Below the pieces are notes generated by a model. That model was not told the origin of the DNA and searched no databases. It saw only the letters and a program-made list of their open reading frames with translations. A program made the translations under genes and the position numbers. 64,000 bases of DNA from Saprospiraceae bacterium. Lineage in GTDB: Bacteria > Bacteroidota > Bacteroidia > Chitinophagales > Saprospiraceae. Positions within the stretch are counted from its first letter, which is position 1. The number at the start of each line of letters is the position of its first letter. Shown here piece by piece: positions 7,592-17,048 of this stretch. Location: assembly GCA_020436935.1 (NCBI GenBank), contig JAGQWX010000010.1, positions 1 to 64,000 of the forward strand. Direction: 5' to 3'.

Positions 7592-8742
7592 GAATTGGTT
7601 TTGGAATAAGAAATATCGGTGCTTTCTCTGTGGTGGATGGGGCCTGGTTTGTCCCTTAAAAATCCGCCCGGAGCCTTTCCGAAAACAGCCTTGATTTCGC
7701 TGATGATGCTCAGTGCAATTTCTTCCGGTGTCTCAGCGCCGATTTCCAGCCCAATGGGAGCGTGAATGCGGGAAAGTACCCGGTCAGGAATGACATGGCC
7801 TTCATCGTTGAGATCTGCGAGCATATTGTCGAACTTTTTCTTTGGCCCCAACATGCCCACATAATTGACTTCCCTGGTTGAGAGGGCCTTGAGCATGGCC
7901 AAATCGTATTTGTAATTGTGGGTCATGAGCACAAATGCCGTTCTGTGGTCGATCCTGAGTCTGTCGAGGACTTGTTCGGGTTTGCTCACAACGATCTGGC
8001 AAGAGGGCGTAAACCGCTCTTGCTTCGCCAGATGATTGCGGCCGTCAACAACGACCACATCCCAGCCCATGATTTCAGCCATCTCAGCGAGAGGAATGGC
8101 GTCGTTGCCTGCTCCGACGATCACTAAAGATACAGGAGGCGGCAGATATTCTATAAAGGCAGAGGTCTCGAAAGATTCCAAATCGAGAAATGCAGATTTG
8201 CGGTTGTTGAAAACCTGCTCTGCTTCGTTTTTCAATCTGTTGAAAATTTTTTCTTCCGGTCTTTTGCCGATGATGGTCAGATCTTTCTGAAATATAAATT
8301 TAGTTCCCTGGTGGTGCTGACCTTCCGGATCGTTGCTGAAAAGCGTCACCAGGATGTTTTCATCCCTGCTGGCTGCTGCACTTTCCAGCAAGCGTATAGG
8401 ATTGAAGGCGTCGTTGAGGTCTATGGGTTCGAACAATACCCTGATGATGCCTGCACAGCCGAGTTGCACCCCAATGGTGGCGTCGTCTTCGTCTGATGTG
8501 TCGTAGGTCACCAATCTTGGTTTTTTGCTGGCAATGGCTTGTGCTGCCTTGCGATAGGCATCGCCTTCCAGGCAACCACCGCTAATGGCACCCGTCATAT
8601 TGCCCGCATCATCGACCAATAGCCTTGCTCCCGGCCTGCGATAGGATGAACCATCCAGATGGACCAGTGTAGCCAATGCCGACTGATTGCCGGCAAGATA
8701 TTGGTTTTGATAAGCTTTTATAATTGCGTGGATCTCTTTCAT
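7588..8742 (-). CDS. xdhC: XdhC/CoxI family Moco insertion protein
   Basis: XdhC-type proteins bind Moco and promote its sulfuration and insertion into xanthine-dehydrogenase-family enzymes. The N-terminal XdhC/CoxI domain is seen in ATLVHLDGSSYRRPGARL and the GGCLEGD motif. The C-terminal Rossmann-type domain is seen in VIVGAGNDAIPLAEMA. The ATG at 8742 (MKEIHA) fits the family; the open frame extends further upstream to 8820 but those extra residues look non-homologous. This is the first gene of the operon. No molybdenum hydroxylase gene lies nearby, so its client is encoded elsewhere. Confidence 0.9.
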   Translation of the reverse strand: MKEIHAIIKAYQNQYLAGNQSALATLVHLDGSSYRRPGARLLVDDAGNMTGAISGGCLEGDAYRKAAQAIASKKPRLVTYDTSDEDDATIGVQLGCAGIIRVLFEPIDLNDAFNPIRLLESAAASRDENILVTLFSNDPEGQHHQGTKFIFQKDLTIIGKRPEEKIFNRLKNEAEQVFNNRKSAFLDLESFETSAFIEYLPPPVSLVIVGAGNDAIPLAEMAEIMGWDVVVVDGRNHLAKQERFTPSCQIVVSKPEQVLDRLRIDHRTAFVLMTHNYKYDLAMLKALSTREVNYVGMLGPKKKFDNMLADLNDEGHVIPDRVLSRIHAPIGLEIGAETPEEIALSIISEIKAVFGKAPGGFLRDKPGPIHHRESTDISYSKTNS

Positions 8743-8999
8743 GTTGTAAAGACAACTAAAAATATAACTAAAGAACGTACGATGCCAAGGCTTTGTCTGG
8801 TTTTTACATATTAATAACAAAATGAAATGTCAATTGTCAAAATTTATTCCTCAACTCATTACATTGTGGATACAAACCATGCGGAAAAGGAAACGGCCAA
8901 TAGATGCATTTTGAAATAAAATCCAATTAAAAAATGCTTCTAGTATGGTCCATCCATTTTCAATTCGGTATACATTTTTGAAAAGTTAAAGCCAGCAAC
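8743..8999. other. divergent intergenic region
   Basis: This 257-bp AT-rich gap separates the divergent xdhC operon and the TIM-barrel gene, so it should contain promoters for both. Near xdhC the minus strand has a TATATTTTTAG stretch about 25 bp before the ATG. Near the other gene there is TATACATTTTTG at 8969-8980. Neither matches the TAnnTTTG consensus exactly. No riboswitch fold was recognised. Confidence 0.3.
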
Positions 9000-9887
9000 A
9001 TGAATCAAAGAAACGACAGAAGAGCATTTTTACAACACATGGGTTTATTGGCAGGGGGTGTCCTCCTGGCCCCGCAAATAGCATGCAGCCCAAAGAGCGG
9101 GGCAGCAGTGTCTTCCAATGGCATGCTCAATAATTATGGCATCCAGTTGTACACGCTCAGGACCGACATGCCTAAAGATCCGAAGGGTGTGATTTCCAAA
9201 TTAAGCGGTTTTGGCTACAGCCAACTGGAGGGATATGAGGGCCCACAAGGTTTGTGGTGGGACATGACGCCGGGGGATTTTAAGAAATTTCTTGGCGACC
9301 AAAACTTAAACATGGTTTCCAGCCATTGCAACATCAGAGAAAACTTCGAGGAAAAAGCAGCCCAGGCAGCTGAGGTGGGTCTGGAATACCTGCTCTGCCC
9401 ACACATAGGTGCACAAAAAAGCAAGGAAGACTGGGGCAAGGTGACCGACTTGTTTAATGAATGCGGTAAAATCTGCAAGAAAAACGGAATCAAGTTCGGC
9501 TACCACAACCACGAATACAGCTTTAAAGCATTTTCCGGCATGATACCCCAGGATTTTATGATGGAAAATACAGATCCAGAATTGGTGGACTTTGAGATGG
9601 ACATTTATTGGGTGGTCACCGGCGGTGCCGATCCGGTCGATTTTCTCACCCGATATTCGAACAGATTCAAACTCTGCCATGTGAAAGACAGGATGGCCGG
9701 AACAGACGCCAGGGATGCAAGCTGCGATCTGGGTATGGGCATCATCGATTTCCAAAAGATATTGCCCGTTGCCAGAGACAACGGCATGAAATACTACATC
9801 TTGGAGCAGGAGAGGTATGACAACACAACACCGCTCAAGGCGGCTGAGGCTGGGGCGATGTATTTGAAGAACTTTAAGTTTTCTTAA
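9000..9887 (+). CDS. exported sugar phosphate isomerase/epimerase-like TIM-barrel protein
   Basis: The protein has a twin-arginine leader (NDRRAFLQHMGLLAGG) followed by a lipobox-like IACSP, so it is probably a folded, Tat-exported lipoprotein. Residues 40-295 match the AP_endonuc_2/xylose-isomerase-like TIM barrel, with metal-ligand-like motifs SSHCN, YHNHEYSF, EMDIYW, CHVKDR and a late LEQE. Members act as sugar isomerases or epimerases, but the substrate cannot be told from sequence. It stands alone and is transcribed away from the Moco operon. Confidence 0.82.
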   Translation: MNQRNDRRAFLQHMGLLAGGVLLAPQIACSPKSGAAVSSNGMLNNYGIQLYTLRTDMPKDPKGVISKLSGFGYSQLEGYEGPQGLWWDMTPGDFKKFLGDQNLNMVSSHCNIRENFEEKAAQAAEVGLEYLLCPHIGAQKSKEDWGKVTDLFNECGKICKKNGIKFGYHNHEYSFKAFSGMIPQDFMMENTDPELVDFEMDIYWVVTGGADPVDFLTRYSNRFKLCHVKDRMAGTDARDASCDLGMGIIDFQKILPVARDNGMKYYILEQERYDNTTPLKAAEAGAMYLKNFKFS

Positions 9888-9912
9888 GAGGTGGAGTAGG
9901 GTGTGATCGCAG

Positions 9913-9948
9913 AAGCGTTTTTAAACGTTTATAAACGTTTAAAAACGG
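9913..9948. repeat. AAACGTTT palindrome array, locus 1
   Basis: The 8-bp palindrome AAACGTTT occurs at 9923-9930 and 9933-9940, with a degenerate copy (AAGCGTTT) at 9913-9920 and a half copy (AAACGG) at 9943-9948. The step is exactly 10 bp, one helical turn. The half copy runs into CGGATATGT. The same layout is found at 24268-24313. Confidence 0.85.
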
Positions 9949-9990
9949 ATATGTAGTTGATATTCAGTAAGATATAAAAATTGTCTTTTT

Positions 9991-10020
9991 AGAGTGGTCA
10001 GACACCCGTCTGACCACTCT
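9991..10020. terminator. perfect 13-bp hairpin between convergent genes, locus 1
   Basis: AGAGTGGTCAGAC (9991-10003) pairs perfectly with 10008-10020 around loop ACCC. It lies between the convergent TIM-barrel and DUF1905 genes, so it may stop transcription from either side. Flanking T-runs are weak: five T before it on the plus strand (A-tract for the minus strand reading). A near-identical hairpin occurs at 24365-24400. Termination is inference. Confidence 0.5.
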
Positions 10021-10148
10021 TGAATTATTTAGCTTTTTTGATGGGTTTTGGGTTGGTTTTTGATGATTTTTCGGGTTTCTTGGTGTGATGGATCGGGATT
10101 ATGGCGAAAATCTGATAAAATACGTAGAAAAATAGGTACTTGAATAAT

Positions 10149-10185
10149 AGCTGTCAGAAAGGTGTCTGACAGCTTTCTGACAGCT
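10149..10185. repeat. GTCTGAC-type palindrome cluster, locus 1
   Basis: Copies of CTGTCAGA/TCTGACAG form overlapping hairpins here: an AGCTGTCAGA arm pairs with TCTGACAGCT across AAGGTG. The core GGTGTCTGACA also occurs at 24250-24260 next to the second AAACGTTT array. The rest of the 388-bp gap 9888-10275 shows no gene. Confidence 0.6.
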
Positions 10186-10275
10186 ATGTGGTAAATACTT
10201 AAGTGATTCCAGTAAATCTACGTATAAAAGCAACTTCAACTCTTAATTCTATGCAACTGAGCTATTACCCCTTTC

Positions 10276-10737
10276 TCAAAGCTCATCCAGCAGCAATTTA
10301 TCAATCAGCTCGGCTATCCTCATAGCCCTGGTTTCTTCCATTTTTGCTTCGTATATCCATTTGATCAGGGCAGATCTTTTGCTCTCGGGTAAGGAAATAA
10401 ACCTTGTCCAGATGGCATTTGATTCCATCCGTAGGCAGCTTTCGAGTTCTTCCGGTATTTCCAGACCCATTTCATCCAATTCCAATACTATATGCACGGT
10501 ATCTCCCTGACTTTTGCGGATGGTTTTGCGGAGTGATGCTTTGACTGGCAGGAAAAGTTGGCCATTTCCCATGGGCATTAGTTTGGTCTGGATTGGGACT
10601 CCATCGATGGTGCCTTTGACGCTGACCCAGCCAAAAGGGTTGGCAGGATTTTGGGCAATTTCAGGAATGGCTGCGTACGTCCAGCCTCCTTTGCCGGGGA
10701 ACTTCTCTAATGGGTAAATTGCATCTATTTTGGACAT
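10276..10737 (-). CDS. DUF1905 / YdeI-like protein
   Basis: A 153-residue cytoplasmic protein. Residues 1-90 match the DUF1905 beta-rich domain (GGWTYAAIPEI, GWVSVKGTIDG, LPVKASLRKTIRKSQGDTV). The remainder resembles the C-terminal YdeI/OmpD-associated helical region (ESCLRMESNAIWTRFISLPESKR). Proteins of this group are common in Bacteroidota and their biochemical role is not established. The start is ATG at 10737. It is convergent with the upstream TIM-barrel gene and divergent from the esterase pseudogene. Confidence 0.85.
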   Translation of the reverse strand: MSKIDAIYPLEKFPGKGGWTYAAIPEIAQNPANPFGWVSVKGTIDGVPIQTKLMPMGNGQLFLPVKASLRKTIRKSQGDTVHIVLELDEMGLEIPEELESCLRMESNAIWTRFISLPESKRSALIKWIYEAKMEETRAMRIAELIDKLLLDEL

Positions 10738-10829
10738 GATTTATCTTTGATGCATCATTATTGAATGTAATTGACGTTTGTATTTAAGCCATTGACATCA
10801 AAAAGGTCAGTCATTTAAATCAAAGATAC

Positions 10830-11728
10830 ATGAAATCCTGTATGCTTGCCTTGCTGATGTATCTCTTAGTTTACGGTGAAAATAAGATGGTAATATCGTC
10901 TCCTAAGAGATACGAATCTTCTATTGTGGTCAATGGTATGGAGCGAACTTTTTTGGTGAACCTTCCTTCAAATTATAATGATACTTCTGAAGTGGCACTT
11001 GTCCTGGCCTTACATGGGGGTGGAGGAAGTGCCAAACTTTTGGAAGAAAATTCCGGAATGACTGCATTTGCTGAGAAATCGGGATTTGTTGTGGTCTATC
11101 CAGAGGGTGCGAAAGGATATGGACTATTTGGGGTCAGAACCTGGAATGCTGGAAATTGCTGCGCCCCAAAATCAAATGTGGATATTGATGATGTGAAATT
11201 TATTAGCGATCTCATCGATACACTTCTTATAATGCATCCTAAAATTATTTCCACAAGAGTGTTCGCTACGGGAATGTCCAATGGTGGTATGATGTGCTAT
11301 CGGCTTGCGTGTGAACTTTCTGATAAGATAGCTGCCATTGCAGTTGTGGAAGCTACAAATGCTTTTTTCGGGGAATGTAATGTTGAAAGGCCTGTCCCAT
11401 TACTACACATTCACTCCATACAAGATAAAAAAGTACCTACGGATGGTGGGAAAGGTGTTTTGGGTAAAAAGTTTAATCCGGTAATGGATGGAATCATTGG
11501 GTTATAAAAAATGGATGCATATTGGATGAAGCCACTTCTGAATTGTATCCGAAATATTCCAAAACAAGTTGGTCCAACTGTATTGAAAATGCAAGCGTTG
11601 AATACATTCTTACCAACGATGGTGGTCATGCATGGCCGGGAGGAAAAAAGGTCAAAGTTGTTCCGGATGTGCCCAGCCAAGCAATCGCTGCCAATGAAGA
11701 AATCTGGACATTTTTTCAAAAACATTAA
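10830..11728 (+). pseudogene. PHB depolymerase/feruloyl-esterase family protein, frameshifted
   Basis: An alpha/beta-hydrolase of the LpqC/PHB depolymerase type, broken by one frameshift. Frame 1 runs 10830-11507 and contains LALHGGGGSA and the nucleophile motif GMSNGG, plus the acid region IQDKKVP. Frame 2 continues from about 11492 to 11728 with WVIKNGC and the histidine motif NDGGHAWPGG. Joining the frames near 11492 restores the usual order and all three triad residues. Loss of one base would explain it. The N-terminus could be a signal peptide. It is either a recent pseudogene or an assembly error. Confidence 0.82.
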
Positions 11729-11806
11729 ATTATAAAAAATCACCTTTTCCTAAAAGCTCTCTTATCACAAATCAAAATCCTAAATTGCGCTCCAATTTAA
11801 TTGCAC

Positions 11807-12376
11807 ATGAATACGACTACATGGAATATCGGTAAAGCCGAAACCATCGAGGACATCAGGGGAATTCTTGACCTACAAAAACGAAACCTGGCTGTCAATT
11901 TCACACCAGATCAGATGCGCGAAAATGGCTATGTCACCTTAAAACACAATGAAGATCTGCTTTGGAGGATGAATCAGGAGGGGGGCCACATTGTCCTGAA
12001 GCACGATGGTGTTGTCAAGGCGTATGCACTGTTTATGCCCATGAGTTTCATGCCTGAGGTCGAACATCTGGAAGAAGTCTTCAATTTGTTCGAAACCATT
12101 TCGTGGAATGACAAATTGCTCAATGAGCTCAATTATTGCTTCATGGGGCAAATCTGTGTGGATGAATCTGTGCGTGGTCAGGGCGTTTTCAGGCAGTTGT
12201 ACAAAGCTTTTGGTGAAGCCTACAAAAATGAATACGAATATTGTCTGACATTGATTGCATTGAGAAATGTAAAATCTCACCATGCCCACACCAAGGTCGG
12301 TTTTGAAACGGCTTATGTCGCCGCCTTGGACGACTATGAACCGTGGGAGCTGGTAGCGTGGAATATGCGGGAATGA
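11807..12376 (+). CDS. GNAT family N-acetyltransferase
   Basis: A 189-residue GNAT acyltransferase. The acetyl-CoA binding signature is CVDESVRGQGVFRQLY (the R/Q-x-x-G-x-G/A loop), followed by the usual helix and the later NVKSHHAHTKVGFETAY segment with the conserved GF motif. The acceptor substrate is unknown. The ATG at 11807 is preferred to the TTG two codons earlier. It is convergent with the XRE regulator gene, with four bases between them. Confidence 0.88.
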   Translation: MNTTTWNIGKAETIEDIRGILDLQKRNLAVNFTPDQMRENGYVTLKHNEDLLWRMNQEGGHIVLKHDGVVKAYALFMPMSFMPEVEHLEEVFNLFETISWNDKLLNELNYCFMGQICVDESVRGQGVFRQLYKAFGEAYKNEYEYCLTLIALRNVKSHHAHTKVGFETAYVAALDDYEPWELVAWNMRE

Positions 12377-12380
12377 TGCC

Positions 12381-12584
12381 TTATCTGTCTTCGTCTTGTA
12401 AAGTGAAAATTTCATTGACTGTTTTTCCGAAAACTTCGGAAAGTTTTAAGGCCAGAATGGTCGAAGGCACATATTTTTCGCTTTCGATGGAATTGATGGT
12501 TTGACGGGATACCCCAATCTTGTCTGCCAGGTCGGCTTGCGTGAGATTTTGGATGGCTCGTTCAACTTTTAAAGTGTTTTTCAT
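12381..12584 (-). CDS. small XRE-family transcriptional regulator
   Basis: A 67-residue single-domain Cro/CI-type helix-turn-helix protein: TQADLADKIGVSRQTINSIESEKYVPS is the HTH core (split here by helices 2 and 3), and the tail VFGKTVNEIFTL is typical of the YozG-like group. It overlaps the upstream membrane-protein gene by four bases (ATGA), so the two are cotranscribed and probably work together. Autoregulation is suggested by the repeats upstream of the pair. Confidence 0.92.
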   Translation of the reverse strand: MKNTLKVERAIQNLTQADLADKIGVSRQTINSIESEKYVPSTILALKLSEVFGKTVNEIFTLQDEDR

Positions 12585-13045
12585 TCGGCTTTTCTTTTGA
12601 GTTTAAACAAGTCAAAATTGAATTTTATGATAAATAAAATCAAAGTAGTACACAGGTTGTAAAGCAATACATTCAAAAACAACGAATTATAAAAAACAGC
12701 TACGCAAAATATCACGATGAGTGAATTCCAAAGCACCGACCACATCAAAGCCTTAAGCCGGATGTAGTTGATCATTTCGTCCTCATGTTTTTCTTTGGAG
12801 AAAGCAATAAACAGCAATCCAACAATGGTAAGAATGATGCCCACCTCATCCGTAAAATTCTGATATTTTAGATTGAATAAAAAATCAGAGTCAAAATCAA
12901 AATTTTGTGTACCTCTCAAATCCATGGTGAGGAAGTCAAAAGTAAATTCATTGTAAAGCGTGGCCAGCGACAATAAAAATGCAGGTAAAAATATCATTAA
13001 ACCTATCATCTTAAATTTTTGGGGAAGTAAAGTCAATTTGTCCAT
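12581..13045 (-). CDS. small integral membrane protein paired with XRE regulator
   Basis: A 154-residue protein with four predicted membrane segments (around residues 14-31, 60-78, 92-112 and 116-136 by hydrophobicity) and short charged loops. I do not recognise a named family. The arrangement of a small membrane protein overlapping a short XRE regulator gene is common in Bacteroidota and Firmicutes. The start is ATG at 13045. Its function is unknown. Confidence 0.75.
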   Translation of the reverse strand: MDKLTLLPQKFKMIGLMIFLPAFLLSLATLYNEFTFDFLTMDLRGTQNFDFDSDFLFNLKYQNFTDEVGIILTIVGLLFIAFSKEKHEDEMINYIRLKALMWSVLWNSLIVIFCVAVFYNSLFLNVLLYNLCTTLILFIIKFNFDLFKLKRKAE

Positions 13046-13107
13046 ATGTCAAGTTTATTTTACACAAATGTAAACGTAATTTGATAATATGTCAAGTATA
13101 TTTTACA
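13044..13107 (-). promoter_or_regulatory. direct repeats at the XRE operon start, likely operator
   Basis: Two near-identical 21-bp direct repeats lie at 13044-13064 and 13087-13107, differing at one base, with starts 43 bp apart (about four helical turns). On the minus strand each contains TTGACATAT. One overlaps the operon's start codon and the other is about 40 bp upstream. Paired sites at a promoter fit binding by the adjacent XRE protein; this is inference. Confidence 0.6.
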
Positions 13108-13119
13108 TTTTTTTAAAAA

Positions 13120-16100
13120 TTATTGTTTGACAGAGGTATTTCCCCGGAATTCAATATGCCCTGAATTATGATTGTGCAGCGCAGACCCTCCTGTATTGTT
13201 CTCCAGTATGACATCTTGCAAAATCAAATTACCCTGATTGAGAATCCCGGCACCCATGCTCTCAAGACCTCCTCCATTGGCATTTCCATTTTTGATAAAA
13301 ATGCCGTCTAATTTATTGGTGTGAATCGTGGCCATGTTTTTCACAACATGGTATGCATTATCCCCTGTTTCGGTGCTGCCTATTTCACCGGATAAAATCG
13401 AAGGAAAAGACACAAAATTCCTGGACAGTCCTCCGTTCTGAAATCCCCCGATCAATGATGTGCCATCGGGAATTACAAAAGAAGAGTCTCTGGATTCACT
13501 TGGAATGTAAATGCCTTCAGCCAAATAAATGGAATCCACATTTCTGCATCCTGCCAATTGAAGCATGGTCTCAAGCTCATTATTTGCATCCTGCCAGTTT
13601 TTACCGCTCCCATTTCCATTGCTTTCCTGATCTACGAAAGCGATATCCTGGTCAAATGGTATGACCTGGACAAAGCTGGTGTTGGCCTGAAGATTAGGAA
13701 TGCCTGAATTAAATGATGTGGTAGCAATGACTGATGCATCATCAAGACTGATATCATCGATGTACCAGCCATTCAAGCCGCTTCCTCCATCGGTATTGTC
13801 ATCGGATGCGAACCTGAATCTTATTTTTATATTCTGTCCTCCAAATTCGCTCAAATCAAAGCTGGTCTTTATGAAATCGCTGGATCCAAAAAGCAATTCA
13901 CTGTCTCCGGTGAAGCCGGGTCTGCCTGCGAGATTGGAACTGCCATTTGAACTAAAGTTGGAGGGATACCCATTTTCTATCGCATATTCACCCAAATCTG
14001 ACCATGGTCCATTGTTGACGCTGATTTCTACTACACCCCCATCCCAGGTAGCTTCTGTGTCAAACTTGTGCCAAAAACTCAGGATGGCAGTTTCGGGTAG
14101 TAATACATTTACAGATTGTGTCAATGTATAATCGGAAGTGACATTGGGATTCTGGGCAAACCATGACATGCCCGGACTATTGAAATGTGAGGATGATTTC
14201 ACCCAATTTCTTGAGCCGGTGAGTAAATTGACGCTGGTAAAAACTGACGATCCTTCAGCGGTCTCGATTAAGGCATTCCCTGAACTTATGCATGGCGAAA
14301 TAAGGACTTTGTAGGCAATTTGCATCTCCTGAAGCACCTGGAGGTTTTGTGTAGGGCTTCCCACCTTTTTGCCTGGAAGAGGGATTCCGGAATATACTTC
14401 CACGAGCTCGGTTCCTTCTGGAATCTGATCTTCAAAACGGAAGTTGTTGGTGACCTCACAACCGTTTTTTATTGTTTTGGTGATGACCAATTCTGTTAGC
14501 TCATCCACTTCAACAACGGCCATATCTGAAACTACCTCTTCCTGAGGAAGGTCAAAGGCTTCTGTACCGTCATTAAAAACATTGCTTGATCCTTGAGACG
14601 CACTATATCCCAGGCCTCTTCTTGCAAATGCCTCCCAAATGGCACATTTATGGATGCCGTTATACCTGAGTTCATCTGCCAACAATATAGCATCCCTTCC
14701 ATCCACAAATCCGGGGCTGCACTTGATCAGCTTCATGCCATCCATGACCAGCTGTAAGGCGATGTTGTTGCCGCCGCTGCCATGATAAATGTCTGCATCT
14801 ATGCCTTCTGATTCAATCAATTTCCAGGTCAAATCCCAAAGCATGGTAGCCCAAATGGAACCGATAAAGTGAGGACTCCTAAAACTGCCCGTTGCAGTTA
14901 CGATTAAAGGTGTTGAAGCTACATCTTCATATGTGAATGGGTTGATATTGAGATCTGTGGAATATTTATAGGTTCTGATGCCAATGTCCTCAGGATCTTG
15001 ATTTAGGGCATAGGTGCCAATTCCTCTAGCCGTGGTTTCTGAGGCAGTTGCCCAATCTGTGGTCAACATCAGTGCCAGATAATCGCTCCAGCCCTCTCCC
15101 ATCTGTTCTTCATTTTGGAGGCACGAGGTGTTGGATGGACCACCTATCAGTCTGTTGGAGACTCCGTGTCCGTATTCATGCACTATAATTCCATTGTCAT
15201 AATTGCCATCAGGTGCACGGTCTCTCATTGAAATTCTTACATTCTGATTGATCAAGGATCTGACAAATGCCCCGTTTAAATTAGAAATCATTATTGACGG
15301 TATGGTAATAGAATTGTCACTGCCTCCCATAGGAATAGGTGCACCAGGTGCGTTATTGATGACAATGACCGCAATTGCACCTGAGTCCTGTGCATTTTTT
15401 ACCTTAACTGTGAAATTGCACGAACCCCGGTAAATCAGTGCAATGTTTCCGGCTATAGCCCCGGCATTTGTTAATGGGGTACAGGCGAGGGTGTCATCTG
15501 CCAGCACAACAAATCCTTCAACTTCGCCTGTATTTATTAGCTTATTGTTTGTGCTGAAGGCCGATTCCTCAGCAATCAACTCCATTTGGTTCTCAATAGG
15601 CTGTGTGATTAAGACCTCCCGTTTTGAGGCCCAAAGAAACATTTGCATTCTGGGCCTGATTCCATCGGGTAGGGTAGCAAAATTTGCATTATTAGTTCCA
15701 GCCCCATCAATACCTTCAGCCTGGACGTAATCTGCCCCCAAACCGCCTCTGCCCATATTGTGGTTCTGAAAATTCCCTTATATTTCGTCGAAACCATATT
15801 GGTAAAGGATATCATGGGTGAGGTTATTGGTATGAAAAAGGTTGGTCAATCCTGCACTTCGGATGCTATCCGGATTTTTAAAAGAACTGTAGTAAAAGTC
15901 AAAATCCAGCCCTGGACCACCATTTGGAGAAAATCCAGGTGCATTGTTCCCGTCTTTATCTTCATAGGCATAAACATTATTGCCCCTTGTAATGGTGTAA
16001 TTGGTAGTATTGTCATTGTGCCAGCCAAGGGTGGTAGCGTCATTGCCAGGCCCGGACCTTAGCCAGGGATTAGAGGTAAGTGTTCTATTGCCAAAGCTTG

Positions 16101-16848
16101 GACTCTCTATTGGCAAGTCAAAGACCCTGTAAGAATTGGTAAGCATAGCGTTTACAGCTGACTCCTCTTTATAATGGTCGTCTATGAAATGGGAAGGTTG
16201 AGTATCTTCTACGTTATGCTCAAAACTGCATTCCACCGTCAAGCATGCTTCTGAAACCACAGATCCATCAGACACTTTTGAAATGATTTCCCAACTCTTA
16301 TTGTTGGGTGCCGGCAACTCAAATGTACTTTGCCATGCAGGCATCAGAAAGCCATTTTCTGCTACCCAAATTTTTTCTACGATTGACTCGTAACTGTTGT
16401 TGCGCTGTGCTTTGAAATAGGTCTTGTTTCCATTTTGTCTTTTAGTCCCTGGCTCTGGTGTAGTTCTTATACCAAAATGAAGGAGCGCCTGACTCAAACC
16501 TTTGGCAGGGCTTTCTGAAGGAAACGCAGTATAGGTGCTCTTTGGTTGATCAACCGCGCTCGCCCCAAGTACTGTTGTTTTTCCATTTTTGTAGAAAACA
16601 TTGATGTCCGTTTTTGCCACTCTGATTCCTTTGTAAGTCTGTGTCAGATATACATGAAAACCTCCCAATGAAGGATTGTAAACCACGTCTGTCTCCTGAA
16701 TATTCTCTAATGACAACTTTGAATACCTGGTATTGATGATATCAGATTTGATCCCATTTAATTCTGCCGGTGATAATGATGATTGGGCGTCAGTGAAAAA
16801 TGGTAGAAAAAGAAATACTATAAAAAAAGAACCTGATTGACTGCTCAT
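13120..16848 (-). pseudogene. M36 fungalysin-type metallopeptidase with in-frame stop
   Basis: A secreted zinc metallopeptidase. It has an N-terminal signal peptide (ATG at 16848), an FTP propeptide, the M36 catalytic domain and a PA insert (around VLADDTLACTPLTNAG). The zinc site VHEYGHG lies near residue 558. A MAM/beta-sandwich-like domain and the start of a right-handed beta-helix follow. An in-frame TAA at 15778-15780 (codon 357) splits it, with no shift of frame. Expected M36 sequence continues directly on both sides (YQYGFDE before, GNFQNHN after), so a single base change explains the stop. The C-terminus ends in beta-helix sequence without the usual T9SS signal. Confidence 0.85.
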
Positions 16849-17048
16849 AATGGATGGTAAAATTGCAATGGCCAAAAGTAAAAATGATAAATGAAAAGAT
16901 CAACACTAATTGTTGATTTGAAAAGGTGTAATGAAATTTCCATTTAGTTATTTGAAAGGAATATCTTTTTTGCAATAGTTGATTTTAAAAAGCCTTTGAA
17001 TTATTCCATTTAATTTTTATTTTCATTTTCTTTTTTAATGAACAACCT

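Noticed and set aside
8743-8820. N-terminal extension of XdhC from 8820
   Set aside because: The extra 26 residues do not resemble the family; the ATG at 8742 gives the normal start.
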